The notes under the pieces are model-generated. The model worked only from the letters and a program-made list of their open reading frames with translations, made no database searches and was not told the origin of the DNA. DNA of 33,154 nt, taken from IMG/VR virus record IMGVR_UViG_3300017786_003006, positions 1 through 33,154 of that record; one strand, given 5' to 3'. This document shows, piece by piece, positions 8,484 to 15,164 of this stretch. The position numbers were made by a program, and so were the translations under genes. The stretch's first letter is position 1; each line of letters starts with the position of its first letter. The DNA is from a virus.

Positions 8484-9092
8484 TTACTTTATGTTGTTAA
8501 AATTGTATGGAATATTAATTACTCCAACTTGCTTTAAGTTGTTATTTACTACAAGCATCTGTCCATTGTCTGCCTTAAAGCCTGAAAACACAGATTTCAT
8601 TACTTTGAAATGTGTAAAAACAAACAAGTTTCCTTTACCGTTCCAGGATTTAATTATATCTCTCATCTGTTTTACTTTTTGATCTTTCTTCCAATTCTTT
8701 GCCTGGAACAGGTTATTCTTCTCAAACTCTATTCCTGCAATTTCAGCAGTTTCCCAACATCTACAAATAGGACTTGCATATGCTTTTTCAATTCCAATGT
8801 TGTTTTCTCTTATAAAATTACCAAGATCTTCTGCCTGCTTTTTGCCTTCTGAAAGTAAATTTCTTTGTTGTTCGCATGGCTTTTTACCATCGTAACCTTT
8901 AGTCATATTACCTTCTACTTTAGGTGCATAAGTGTGTCTTACAAATACTATCATACCACCTTTTTTCAAAGAGTTTATTGCTTGTTCTTTATTAACTTCT
9001 TTTTGAAAAAATTTAGGCTTTGCTTCTGCAATAGTTATTGTTAGTAAAACTGTGAATATTATTACTAACATTATTGATAATTTCTTAAACAT
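8484..9092 (-). CDS. Exported histidine phosphatase superfamily protein
   Basis: 202 aa. A clear N-terminal signal peptide (basic KK, hydrophobic residues 5-22, ending AEA) is followed by the branch-1-like catalytic core. The core has FVRHTYA (Arg52-His53, the phospho-accepting His), a second basic site in ASPICRCWETA (Arg111) and the distal FVFTHF (His161). The RHG triad of the family is RHT here. The product would act outside the inner membrane, perhaps releasing phosphate from periplasmic esters. This fits with the PiT-like permease two genes downstream. GGAG six bases before the ATG and a promoter at 9131-9159 support the start. The real substrate is unknown; other members are protein or sugar phosphatases. 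Confidence 0.75.
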   Translation of the reverse strand: MFKKLSIMLVIIFTVLLTITIAEAKPKFFQKEVNKEQAINSLKKGGMIVFVRHTYAPKVEGNMTKGYDGKKPCEQQRNLLSEGKKQAEDLGNFIRENNIGIEKAYASPICRCWETAEIAGIEFEKNNLFQAKNWKKDQKVKQMRDIIKSWNGKGNLFVFTHFKVMKSVFSGFKADNGQMLVVNNNLKQVGVINIPYNFNNIK

Positions 9093-9130
9093 GTGGCTCT
9101 CCGTGTTATTATTTTTATTATTATGTATAC

Positions 9131-9159
9131 ACTATACGACAAACAGGACCAAAGGTCAA
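9131..9159 (-). promoter_or_regulatory. Sigma70-type promoter for the histidine phosphatase gene
   Basis: TTGACC (9159-9154), 17-bp spacer, TATAGT (9136-9131) on the minus strand. The -35 box overlaps the last codons of purS. The leader of about 32 nt ends in GGAGAGCCACATG. Confidence 0.8.
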
Positions 9160-9377
9160 CCTTTTATTATAAGGTAGTCTTCCATTGTTGGACTTATTAA
9201 TGATCTGGCTATTGTTTCAACTTCGTCTGGTTTACATTCTAGGGTATACTTCAAGCCTATCCGCACATCAACCTCTACATCAAATCCTAGAGATTTTAAT
9301 TCTTTATTTTTATCTTCACTAGACTTAAGGTGTACACCTTCTTTTAGGCTAGTAATTATAACGTATGACTGTTTCAT
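9156..9377 (-). CDS. purS: Phosphoribosylformylglycinamidine synthase subunit PurS
   Basis: 73 aa. The PurS pattern is visible. The N-terminal strand is followed by KELKSLGFDVEVDVRIGLKY, matching the xxLxxLGFxxVxxVRxGKxx core, and the C-terminus ends in SLISPTMEDYLI, matching the family's LLxNPVIEDY. In bacteria PurS is a small subunit that bridges PurL and PurQ in the fourth step of purine synthesis (FGAR to FGAM). No purL or purQ is in the window, so it would act with host or distant phage subunits. The ATG directly abuts the stop of the preceding gene (TAAATG). Slightly short versus about 80 aa in bacteria. Confidence 0.75.
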   Translation of the reverse strand: MKQSYVIITSLKEGVHLKSSEDKNKELKSLGFDVEVDVRIGLKYTLECKPDEVETIARSLISPTMEDYLIIKG

Positions 9378-9692
9378 TTAACACCAATCCGGTTGTGTCT
9401 GTATTTGATCTGGTTTAGATAGATCCCATAGCATAGCATCCTCATCTTTCCTAAACCAAATTTCATGTTTAGTATAATCATAATCTAATTGTTTTAAATT
9501 ATTATCTTTGCACCATTTCTTTAACCGCCATCTGGGTATCAGCTCAGTAGAGCGGCAGGACCAGCCAGTTCGTTGTTTGCGGAGCCACTCGCTAACTTCC
9601 GAAGATTGAGGAGGCTGGTCCTGCCATATTGTTCGAGCATCTGGGCCATATAACTTATCGCTTATAGCCCAGTCTCGAATTCTTTTAGTCAT
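9378..9692 (-). CDS. Unknown protein with an in-frame GC-rich palindromic segment
   Basis: 104 aa, overlapping the MoxR stop by 8 bp and abutting purS. No family recognised; the flanks are basic and W-rich. The middle (about residues 23-52) is encoded by a visibly GC-rich stretch holding a perfect 13-bp inverted repeat, and translates to WQDQPP ... GWSCRSTEL. Codon use there is unlike the AT-rich neighbours. This suggests that an element inserted without breaking the frame, or an RNA-level structure overlapping the gene. The outer parts (KRIRDWAISDKLYGPDAR and LKKWCKDNNLKQLDYDY) look like an ordinary small phage protein. Confidence 0.5.
   Translation of the reverse strand: MTKRIRDWAISDKLYGPDARTIWQDQPPQSSEVSEWLRKQRTGWSCRSTELIPRWRLKKWCKDNNLKQLDYDYTKHEIWFRKDEDAMLWDLSKPDQIQTQPDWC
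9554..9625. repeat. Perfect 13-bp inverted repeat with a tRNA D-arm-like flank
   Basis: GGCAGGACCAGCC (9554-9566) and its exact reverse complement (9613-9625) enclose a 46-nt, fairly GC-rich loop. Just outside, on the plus strand, is CAGCTCAGTAGAGC (9540-9553), which looks like a tRNA D-arm (GCTC/GAGC stem). The whole lies inside the 104-aa gene. No anticodon arm or T-arm fits, so it is not a tRNA. Confidence 0.6.
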
Positions 9693-10794
9693 CTGTTAGC
9701 AAGTTTGCATAACGTTTAAAGAATTCCGGGAAGTTTGTCATTTTCTTACGATCAAAAATCACCTTATAATTTTTAAGAACAGTATGAGCACCCATGATAA
9801 CCATTTCGGGTTCAAAGTTTTCCATACAAAAGCCTAACCAATTATCAGCGGCCTTATTAAAGTCCTCATTTTTGCCAGAACGTTTAGCATCTTGATACTT
9901 TGTTCTAAGTTCGTAACACAATGAAACAACCAATGCATATGTAGCCGATACTTCTTTAGAATCAAACTTGGTAACCTTACCACTAAGTACATCTGCTGGA
10001 TCTGGAAGATCTGCGGCATGCTTACGGTGAGACATAAATTTAATTGCAATGCCTTCGCTTACAAGACCTGATACCATATCAGTATTAGCACTTTCTGACA
10101 TATCGTCGTCAATCATATCTGATACAAAAGCCCAGGTACGAGGAGTAGCAAAAGCTCTGTCGTGCATTGTAGGATCAAAGTTAAAAAGATCACCTTTAAA
10201 CTGTTTCAAGTAACCAACAACCTGAGGATGAATAGCATTATCAATTGCCCACATCTCCCAGTCATCAAAGTCAACTCTCAACTCAATATGCAAGAATCTA
10301 TTTGCTAATGGACTAGGCATCCTATAAGTAACACCTTTATCACCAAGTCTATTACCTGCGGCAATAATTACAACATTATCTGGCAAGTGATAAGATCCAA
10401 CTTTACGATTAAGCACCAATTGATAAGCCGCGGCTTGTACTGCTGGAGGAGCACTATTAAGCTCGTCTAAGAAAAGAAAAATAATTTCATATTCTTTAGC
10501 AGTTTCTGCATTAGGCAATTCTGCTGGAGGTGCCCATTTCATAGTATTATCGTTAGCGGAGTAATATGGAACACCTTTAATATCTGTAGGGTCCATAAGT
10601 GCCATTCTCATATCAATAACAAGACTGTTATCAAATTCATTTGCAACTTGATCAACCATATCCGATTTACCAGAACCTGGAGGTCCCCAAATAAACACAG
10701 GACGTTTCTTGTTAACTGCTTTACGGATAATTGGCTTACACTCGCTAATTTTTAGAGTGTTTGGCTCATTTACTTTAGTTTCTGCTTGTCCCAT
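9685..10794 (-). CDS. MoxR-type AAA+ ATPase
   Basis: 369 aa. Walker A GPPGSGKS (residues 37-44), Walker B FLFLDELNSAP (Asp110-Glu111) and sensor 1 IIAAGNR (Asn148) are all present, in the compact arrangement of MoxR/AAA_5 ATPases. These act with VWA-domain partners as chaperones or in metal-centre and complex assembly. The VWA/HExxH gene lies downstream on the same strand, so the pair is probably a functional module. AAGGAG and a promoter at 10835-10863 fix the start. All catalytic residues look intact. Cytoplasmic; the target in the infected cell is unknown. Confidence 0.85.
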   Translation of the reverse strand: MGQAETKVNEPNTLKISECKPIIRKAVNKKRPVFIWGPPGSGKSDMVDQVANEFDNSLVIDMRMALMDPTDIKGVPYYSANDNTMKWAPPAELPNAETAKEYEIIFLFLDELNSAPPAVQAAAYQLVLNRKVGSYHLPDNVVIIAAGNRLGDKGVTYRMPSPLANRFLHIELRVDFDDWEMWAIDNAIHPQVVGYLKQFKGDLFNFDPTMHDRAFATPRTWAFVSDMIDDDMSESANTDMVSGLVSEGIAIKFMSHRKHAADLPDPADVLSGKVTKFDSKEVSATYALVVSLCYELRTKYQDAKRSGKNEDFNKAADNWLGFCMENFEPEMVIMGAHTVLKNYKVIFDRKKMTNFPEFFKRYANLLTDD

Positions 10795-10834
10795 TATGTG
10801 GCTCCTTATATGGGTTAATTTTAATTATGTTACT

Positions 10835-10863
10835 ACTATACACACCTTATGCAGAAAGGTCAA
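10835..10863 (-). promoter_or_regulatory. Sigma70-type promoter for the MoxR gene
   Basis: TTGACC (10863-10858), 17-bp spacer, TATAGT (10840-10835) on the minus strand. The -35 box lies within the 3' end of the 102-aa gene. The leader of about 34 nt has AAGGAGCCACATA before the ATG. Confidence 0.8.
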
Positions 10864-11155
10864 CCTCTTTTTGCATATTTTCTGAAATATTTTCAATTAC
10901 AACTACAGGGGTAACCATATCAACAAATGAACTAGCAAGAATTTCTTCTTTGTTCATTGCATAAGGAAGTTCAATAAACTTAACGTCAGTAAAACCATTA
11001 CGGACCAAAGTTCGTGTACGCCTCTTGTCATTTGAGAAACGAAGTTTACCTCGACCCTTTTTACTGGTAGCAAAACCAACAAATTTAAATGTTTCACCTT
11101 TGGCAACTTCTTCAATTGCCGCTTCGAGAACTTCATTAGTAACGATATCTGACAC
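10847..11155 (-). CDS. Unknown small protein with GTG start
   Basis: 102 aa. The GTG at 11155 has AAAGGAG six bases upstream and is a better start than the TTG at 11182, whose extra codons contain that Shine-Dalgarno. The middle is basic (TSKKGRGKLRFSNDKRRTR), which could bind nucleic acid, and the C-terminal third is hydrophobic-acidic. No family recognised. It stands alone behind its own promoter (11213-11241), and its 3' end carries the MoxR promoter. Confidence 0.6.
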   Translation of the reverse strand: MSDIVTNEVLEAAIEEVAKGETFKFVGFATSKKGRGKLRFSNDKRRTRTLVRNGFTDVKFIELPYAMNKEEILASSFVDMVTPVVVIENISENMQKEVDLSA

Positions 11156-11212
11156 TTTAATCTCCTTTAATTTAATAACCAATTACGCCATTCGCAACTG
11201 CATTATGTATAT

Positions 11213-11241
11213 AATATAACACACAGGTCCTAAAAGGTCAA
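11213..11241 (-). promoter_or_regulatory. Sigma70-type promoter for the 102-aa gene
   Basis: TTGACC (11241-11236), 17-bp spacer, TATATT (11218-11213) on the minus strand. The predicted leader is about 51 nt. It stands downstream of two tandem terminators, so it restarts transcription. Confidence 0.8.
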
Positions 11242-11302
11242 CCTTTTTCTGGTTCTTTTTTTATTTTTTTTATTCTTCAATGATTACAATAACTTAGTCA
11301 CG

Positions 11303-11335
11303 AAAAAACCCGTATACATTGTAGTATACGGGTTT
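11303..11335 (-). terminator. Intrinsic terminator, 12-bp perfect stem
   Basis: On the minus strand, AAACCCGTATAC, a 6-nt loop and GTATACGGGTTT form a perfect 12-bp stem. The T-run starts inside the stem's end and continues (11308-11303 all T on that strand). Second of two terminators behind the acidic-protein gene. Confidence 0.85.
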
Positions 11336-11360
11336 AATAACTCGCCAAAACTTAGGAGAT

Positions 11361-11391
11361 ATAAAAAAAGCCCCTTTATAAAAGCGGACTT
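11361..11391 (-). terminator. Intrinsic terminator directly after the acidic-protein gene
   Basis: Minus-strand hairpin AAGTCC(G)CTTT-TAT-AAAGGGGCTT: ten pairs with one bulged G, then seven T (11369-11363). It begins five bases past the stop codon. Together with the next hairpin it gives a tandem stop. Confidence 0.75.
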
Positions 11392-11395
11392 GTTA

Positions 11396-11923
11396 CTACT
11401 CTTTTCCTTCTGTACCTGGAGTGCTACCTTGAGTTTCCTCAGGCATCATTGTTGCTTCAACTGCTGGTGCGTCAATGTTTGCATCCATTGGACCATCCAT
11501 TCCTTCTTGCATTGGAGGCATGTCATCACCGGAGATACTATCGTACTCCATACCGTAATCCATTTCCCATGTGTACTCATTAGACCAATCTGGCTCATCT
11601 GAATACATCCATTCTTCAGCATCGCAATCATAACAATAGTCTGTAGCGGCATTTCCGAACATATCATGCTCGTCCCACTCCCATTGTGATGGTTCCATCC
11701 AAACTTGCATTGGGGCGTCCCAATAAGCATCTTCACCAAAACCGTCTGGCTTGGCGTGTGTTGGTGTGTCTGGGTGCATATAATCACCCTCACATGGTCC
11801 GTGGAAGTTCATTTCGTACTCTTCGATTTCATGTGGTATTTCTGACAACTTCATTGTTAGCTCATTTAACTTGTTGCTAATATCCCAAATCATGTCATAT
11901 ATTTCTATTCTTGGGTCAATCAT
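11396..11923 (-). CDS. Unknown very acidic, tryptophan- and methionine-rich protein
   Basis: 175 aa. It has very few Lys/Arg after residue 30, and long runs of D, E, W, M, Y and P. There is a short amphipathic N-terminal helix (residues 1-35) and a C-x2-C pair (YCYDCDAEEW). No family recognised. A DNA-mimic or scaffolding-like role fits the charge, but that is speculation. AGGAG six bases before the ATG supports the start. It is followed by two tandem terminators and preceded by a small hairpin, so it is an isolated transcription unit and may be strongly expressed. Confidence 0.65.
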   Translation of the reverse strand: MIDPRIEIYDMIWDISNKLNELTMKLSEIPHEIEEYEMNFHGPCEGDYMHPDTPTHAKPDGFGEDAYWDAPMQVWMEPSQWEWDEHDMFGNAATDYCYDCDAEEWMYSDEPDWSNEYTWEMDYGMEYDSISGDDMPPMQEGMDGPMDANIDAPAVEATMMPEETQGSTPGTEGKE

Positions 11924-11945
11924 TTTAATCTCCTAAAAATATTTA

Positions 11946-11966
11946 GTTACGGCTCTATACCGTAAC
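11946..11966 (-). terminator. Small hairpin between two genes, possible terminator
   Basis: GTTACGG, 7-nt loop, CCGTAAC: a perfect 7-bp stem, followed on the minus strand by TAAATATTTTTA. It lies 43 bases after the stop of the 143-aa gene and within the leader region of the acidic-protein gene. It could be a weak terminator or a leader structure. Confidence 0.4.
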
Positions 11967-12008
11967 ACCTATATTTACTGTATACGGGAGAAGTTACCGA
12001 AGTTAGGA

Positions 12009-12440
12009 CTAGAATTTTGCTAGGTCACGAACTGATTTAAGTACCTTAGAAAGCATAGTAAAACTATTACTAGCCTTTTCTAATAGTTCGTTGTTTGGTC
12101 TAGTAGACAAAGAAGACTGCATAAAAGCAATTTGACCCATTTGACTATAGTATGTCATACTAGGCCATTTACGTTTTTTAATATCCCATGCATCTATAAA
12201 CAAACATTCTTCACCAATAGCTCGGAGAATTGGTTGTCTGGATCTACCTCTAGGAATAGAACGTGCTTCTAGTATTTTAATAGCAACAGATTCGCTACCT
12301 ATGTCATTACGTTCGATTGTTCTTGCGATTGTGAAAACTAGGAAATGTTCAATTTCTGGATCTAGGTATATAGGAGTAACCGAAGTTGCTTCTGTAACCA
12401 ATTCCCAACCGGCCTTAATATAGGGGTTCCAGTCTTTCAT
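12009..12440 (-). CDS. Unknown protein, 143 aa
   Basis: No family recognised. Mostly helical, with a basic patch (RSIPRGRSRQP) at about residues 61-71 and a C-terminal helix. No Shine-Dalgarno precedes the ATG. An AATAAATA octamer (12453-12446) lies only six bases upstream, so a late-type transcript would be nearly leaderless. It follows the 126-aa unknown gene by 12 bp on the same strand, and similar small genes upstream suggest one run. Confidence 0.55.
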   Translation of the reverse strand: MKDWNPYIKAGWELVTEATSVTPIYLDPEIEHFLVFTIARTIERNDIGSESVAIKILEARSIPRGRSRQPILRAIGEECLFIDAWDIKKRKWPSMTYYSQMGQIAFMQSSLSTRPNNELLEKASNSFTMLSKVLKSVRDLAKF

Positions 12441-12452
12441 GTATGTATTTAT

Positions 12453-12833
12453 TTAAAATTTACCTTGGCCTAACGTGCTTAAACTATTAAGCCATAGCAT
12501 AATATCGTTGTTTACGAGCCGTACTTCTATGTTATCCGCTTCTCCAAATAGTCTCAAATACCCTGCACCTATATAGTAAGGCCAATCGCAATGATTTTGC
12601 AATCCTATTAAGTGTCCAGCATTTAAACGAAATCCAGTTGGTAATTGATGAGAGTAATGAGTCCAATCTTTCCGCATAAGACTCCAACCAAAGCTAGTAA
12701 GTCTTAGACCTTTCTCCTTACCTTCAGTATAGTTTTTAAACATACTATAAGGAGTAACTTCTGTGGTTTCCCACATACCTTGTCTCGGATTTTTGTCTAT
12801 GTAATATTTAACTAGTTTATTTGCTAGATCCAT
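12453..12833 (-). CDS. Unknown protein, 126 aa
   Basis: No family recognised. Rich in W, Y, G and N; it may be a compact domain without cysteines. The ATG at 12833 is preferred over an in-frame TTG at 12842. Neither has a good ribosome binding site, and coupling to the upstream gene (17-bp overlap) probably drives translation. Confidence 0.5.
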   Translation of the reverse strand: MDLANKLVKYYIDKNPRQGMWETTEVTPYSMFKNYTEGKEKGLRLTSFGWSLMRKDWTHYSHQLPTGFRLNAGHLIGLQNHCDWPYYIGAGYLRLFGEADNIEVRLVNNDIMLWLNSLSTLGQGKF

Positions 12834-13119
12834 GCTCAACAATCTTTCTGCCGTTTTTTAATTCAACAACAGAAAAATCGTTTGTTCTAAATAATTTGTT
12901 TAATCGATCTGACAAGTTAAATGCATGTCCTGGATTAGAAAAGGATACTTTCTTATATTTAGGTCCAGGATAAGATACAAGCGAGTTTAAAGTACGAAGA
13001 TTAATAGGCTTGTCTTTGTGAAAGACAGCATATATTGCATCGGCACTAAGTACCTCTTCTGACTTATATGTTGTTTGATCTGTATGTGTTAATATTACTG
13101 TAGGTTTAGGTCTGCTCAT
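12817..13119 (-). CDS. Unknown small basic protein, 100 aa
   Basis: No family recognised. It begins MSRPKPTVILTHT and has a K/R-rich C-terminal half. GAAGGA eight bases upstream fixes the start. A GATAAATA octamer (13146-13139) about 20 bases upstream resembles a T4-type late promoter. It overlaps the next gene and is probably first in a three-gene run (13119 to 12009). Confidence 0.55.
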   Translation of the reverse strand: MSRPKPTVILTHTDQTTYKSEEVLSADAIYAVFHKDKPINLRTLNSLVSYPGPKYKKVSFSNPGHAFNLSDRLNKLFRTNDFSVVELKNGRKIVEHGSSK

Positions 13120-13138
13120 AAATTTATTCCTTCAACTG

Positions 13139-13146
13139 TATTTATC
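13139..13146 (-). promoter_or_regulatory. Late-promoter-like octamer
   Basis: GATAAATA on the minus strand, 20 bases before the ATG of the 100-aa gene. It matches the T4-like late consensus TATAAATA at seven of eight positions. In an AT-rich genome this can arise by chance. Confidence 0.4.
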
Positions 13147-13175
13147 ATCAAAATACCGTTAAGTATACTTTTAAC

Positions 13176-14159
13176 CTACCCATATACGGAACTTAACCAT
13201 TCAGAATGATGTTGTGCTTGATCTACAGCCTTTTGCATATCGTGTTTACCACAGAACTTCATAAAATGTATACCAACACCTTGTTTCTTAGGCACTTGTA
13301 CTGCTTCTCCAATAGTAGAATCTAGTTCTTTAATAATATCTTCAGGTTGTGCATGTAGATCTATAATGCTAACATTACGTTCATAATCATCTCTAACTAA
13401 ATGTTCTACGCCTTCGTGATCAGTCCAACGTTGTAGCATTAGATTATTCCACATAAACCCTTTGTTATCTCTGTCTGCAAATGCCTCTTGTAGACCTACT
13501 TTATTCTTAGTACCTTTAGTACGAACACCAGGATATGCACTAAAAATATTATCAGACACATCGCCTCTCATACATTTTTCAAATAACATAAAGTCTGGAT
13601 TAGGAGCCGCTTTTACTTCTTTTGTTTTCTTGTCCTTAACTGGTTTGCCTTTATCATCAAAGTAGCCATCAATAGTAGTCTTAATACCAGTTATACCATT
13701 GTACAAATCAACATTAGAAGCAATCAATTGTTCAAAGTCTTTGTCACTAGATACAATTACATGTCTATCGTTAGGGTGTAAATCAATCCAACGTGCAATT
13801 AAATCATCTGCTTCAACACCAGGATTCTGTAGTACTGTTACATTAGTACGTTTAGTTAGGTACTCTTTAAATACGTCAAAACTTTCCCAAAAGATCTTTT
13901 CTTCTTCTTGCTCTTTAACTGTAAGTTTTGCACGAGCATCTGATCTTTGTGCCTTATAAGGAGGATATACATTCTTACGCCAACTACGTCCTTCAAAGCA
14001 ACATACAACATGAGTAGCTTTTTGCTCACGCCATTGCTTTAAGATACTAGCAAATATAATGTGATAACTCATTGCAACACGTTCTTCTGATGTACCATGG
14101 CGTATTACATGCCTAGCACGGAAAAACAAGTTAGCGGCGTCAACTAATAGAAATGACAT
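13176..14159 (-). CDS. rnh: T4 RNase H-type 5'-3' exonuclease (FEN family)
   Basis: 327 aa, close to T4 RNase H (305 aa). The N-terminus SFLLVDAANLFFRAR holds the first metal-binding Asp (Asp7). GVEADDLIAR and VSSDKDFEQLI give the central acidic cluster of FEN/PIN-like nucleases, and KCMRGDVSDNIFSAYPGV corresponds to the GDxSDN helix-3-turn-helix region. T4 RNase H removes RNA primers from Okazaki fragments during replication. TTTAGGAG and a promoter at 14190-14218 support the start. The region around residues 160-182 is a lysine-rich insertion (KPVKDKKTKEVK). Function is confident; the symbol is by analogy to T4. Confidence 0.85.
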   Translation of the reverse strand: MSFLLVDAANLFFRARHVIRHGTSEERVAMSYHIIFASILKQWREQKATHVVCCFEGRSWRKNVYPPYKAQRSDARAKLTVKEQEEEKIFWESFDVFKEYLTKRTNVTVLQNPGVEADDLIARWIDLHPNDRHVIVSSDKDFEQLIASNVDLYNGITGIKTTIDGYFDDKGKPVKDKKTKEVKAAPNPDFMLFEKCMRGDVSDNIFSAYPGVRTKGTKNKVGLQEAFADRDNKGFMWNNLMLQRWTDHEGVEHLVRDDYERNVSIIDLHAQPEDIIKELDSTIGEAVQVPKKQGVGIHFMKFCGKHDMQKAVDQAQHHSEWLSSVYG

Positions 14160-14189
14160 AAACTTCTCCTAAAGTTTTATTGTTTTTAT

Positions 14190-14218
14190 AATATAGCACA
14201 CTATTTTTTATTTGTCAA
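14190..14218 (-). promoter_or_regulatory. Sigma70-type promoter for the RNase H gene
   Basis: TTGACA (14218-14213), 17-bp spacer, TATATT (14195-14190) on the minus strand. A perfect -35 box. It overlaps the 3' end of a 41-aa gene. Confidence 0.8.
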
Positions 14219-14326
14219 CCAAAAATATGGAATTACTTTACCTTCATGATCTAAACAACTATTCATTGCTTTTAACCAAAGTTTATCATATGCAGACAAT
14301 TCATATGTTTTCTTTTTCTTGGACAT
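14201..14326 (-). CDS. Very small unknown gene, 41 aa
   Basis: MSKKKKTYELSAYDKLWLKA... ends in a lysine pair before TAG. The start shares a base with the stop of the upstream 88-aa gene (TAATG), the same coupling seen at many real junctions here. It fills what would otherwise be a 166-base gap. Basic N-terminus, W-rich middle. No family recognised. The RNase H promoter lies across its last codons. Confidence 0.5.
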   Translation of the reverse strand: MSKKKKTYELSAYDKLWLKAMNSCLDHEGKVIPYFWLTNKK

Positions 14327-14592
14327 TAAATTGGATGCTTCTTTGACGGGGTAGTAGGTCCGCCTACTGCATTTTGATCTATGTATTCTTTAAGATTATC
14401 TTGATCAAAACAATAGACTTTAGCAGGGCCACCAAGATAGTCTAATGCTAACTGCTTTACTTTTTTATGATTTACCATTGCTTCTTGCTGGCATTGTTCT
14501 AAACTATTAAATGTAGGACTTGTCAATATATAATGTTCTGCCGAACCATCTGGATACAGATTTATTGCAACTAATACTAATAACCACTTCAT
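14326..14592 (-). CDS. Small exported or membrane-anchored unknown protein
   Basis: 88 aa. A short hydrophobic N-terminus (MKWLLVLVAINLY) is followed by a small domain with two cysteines (EQCQQEA and KVYCFDQ) that may form a disulfide outside the inner membrane. No family recognised. It overlaps the upstream gene by 4 bp (ATGA) and the 41-aa gene by 1 bp. Confidence 0.55.
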   Translation of the reverse strand: MKWLLVLVAINLYPDGSAEHYILTSPTFNSLEQCQQEAMVNHKKVKQLALDYLGGPAKVYCFDQDNLKEYIDQNAVGGPTTPSKKHPI

Positions 14593-14930
14593 TCTTGGTT
14601 TAACGTTTTCTCGTTAGTTCGGACTCTATTACCATCAGCAATAGCACTTTGTTGTGCTTGTCCATCTAAACTAACGTTTGTACATAAATCTGTAAACCAT
14701 TGATCAACTACTGCTTCAGGTGTAGGCCCATAGTAATTTGCTTTAATTAAATGCTTAACAAATGCAGGATTCCATTCTAATTCAAAGTATCCTTCTTTTG
14801 GATTATCCTTATTAACATCACAAGTAATAACATTAACCCAAGGTTCTTTGCTATTTTGCATTTTCTCAGCCATTGTTGGATCATGCTTTACTTCTTTACT
14901 GAGTTTCTTTTTAAGCCAATCAAGCATCAT
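14589..14930 (-). CDS. Unknown protein, 113 aa
   Basis: Basic N-terminus (LDWLKKKLSKEVK), then a mixed domain (GYFELEWNPAFVKHLIKANY) and a polar tail. No family recognised. AGAGGA precedes two adjacent ATGs; the first is used here. It overlaps the DUF1289-like gene by 11 bp and the exported-protein gene by 4 bp, so all three are likely translated together. Confidence 0.55.
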   Translation of the reverse strand: MMLDWLKKKLSKEVKHDPTMAEKMQNSKEPWVNVITCDVNKDNPKEGYFELEWNPAFVKHLIKANYYGPTPEAVVDQWFTDLCTNVSLDGQAQQSAIADGNRVRTNEKTLNQE

Positions 14931-15111
14931 TTTGTTCCTCTCGTACTACAATTTGTGCTATAATGTCGTTTCGTTCTTCATCAGAGTAATTTCTCCAATT
15001 TATACGTTCTTCATCAGTACGATAACAGCCAATACAATATTGACCTTCTGGACCGTACCCTGCTACACATATACCTTCACATGGATTAGTTTCAATAAAA
15101 TGTCTCGACAT
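14920..15111 (-). CDS. DUF1289-like small cysteine protein
   Basis: 63 aa from the ATG at 15111, which has TAGGAG five bases upstream; a longer frame to 15144 has no such signal. Four cysteines in NPCEGICVAG (Cys11, Cys15) and YCIGCYRT (Cys26, Cys29), then EERINWRNYSDEERNDII, match DUF1289: C-x3-C, C-x2-C, and a W-x2-M/Y-S-DEE-R helix. That family is annotated as predicted Fe-S proteins of unknown role and is common in proteobacteria, consistent with a proteobacterial host. Soluble; overlaps the next gene by 11 bp. Confidence 0.7.
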   Translation of the reverse strand: MSRHFIETNPCEGICVAGYGPEGQYCIGCYRTDEERINWRNYSDEERNDIIAQIVVREEQNDA

Positions 15112-15135
15112 TAACACTCCTAAGTAAGAAACGCC

Positions 15136-15152
15136 AAACCCCATTGGGGTTT
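15136..15152 (-). terminator. Small perfect hairpin between genes
   Basis: AAACCCC-3 nt-GGGGTTT lies 13 bases past the 63-aa gene's stop and just before the DUF1289-like gene. On the minus strand it is followed by GGCGTTTCTTA, not a full U-run. A weak terminator or an RNA-processing site. Confidence 0.45.
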
Positions 15153-15164
15153 AGCTATTCCTAA

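Noticed and set aside
9536-9640. A tRNA gene on the plus strand (D-arm-like CAGCTCAGTAGAGC, TTCGAGC further on)
   Set aside because: No anticodon stem-loop and no pairing T-arm or acceptor stem can be drawn; the stretch is part of an open coding frame.
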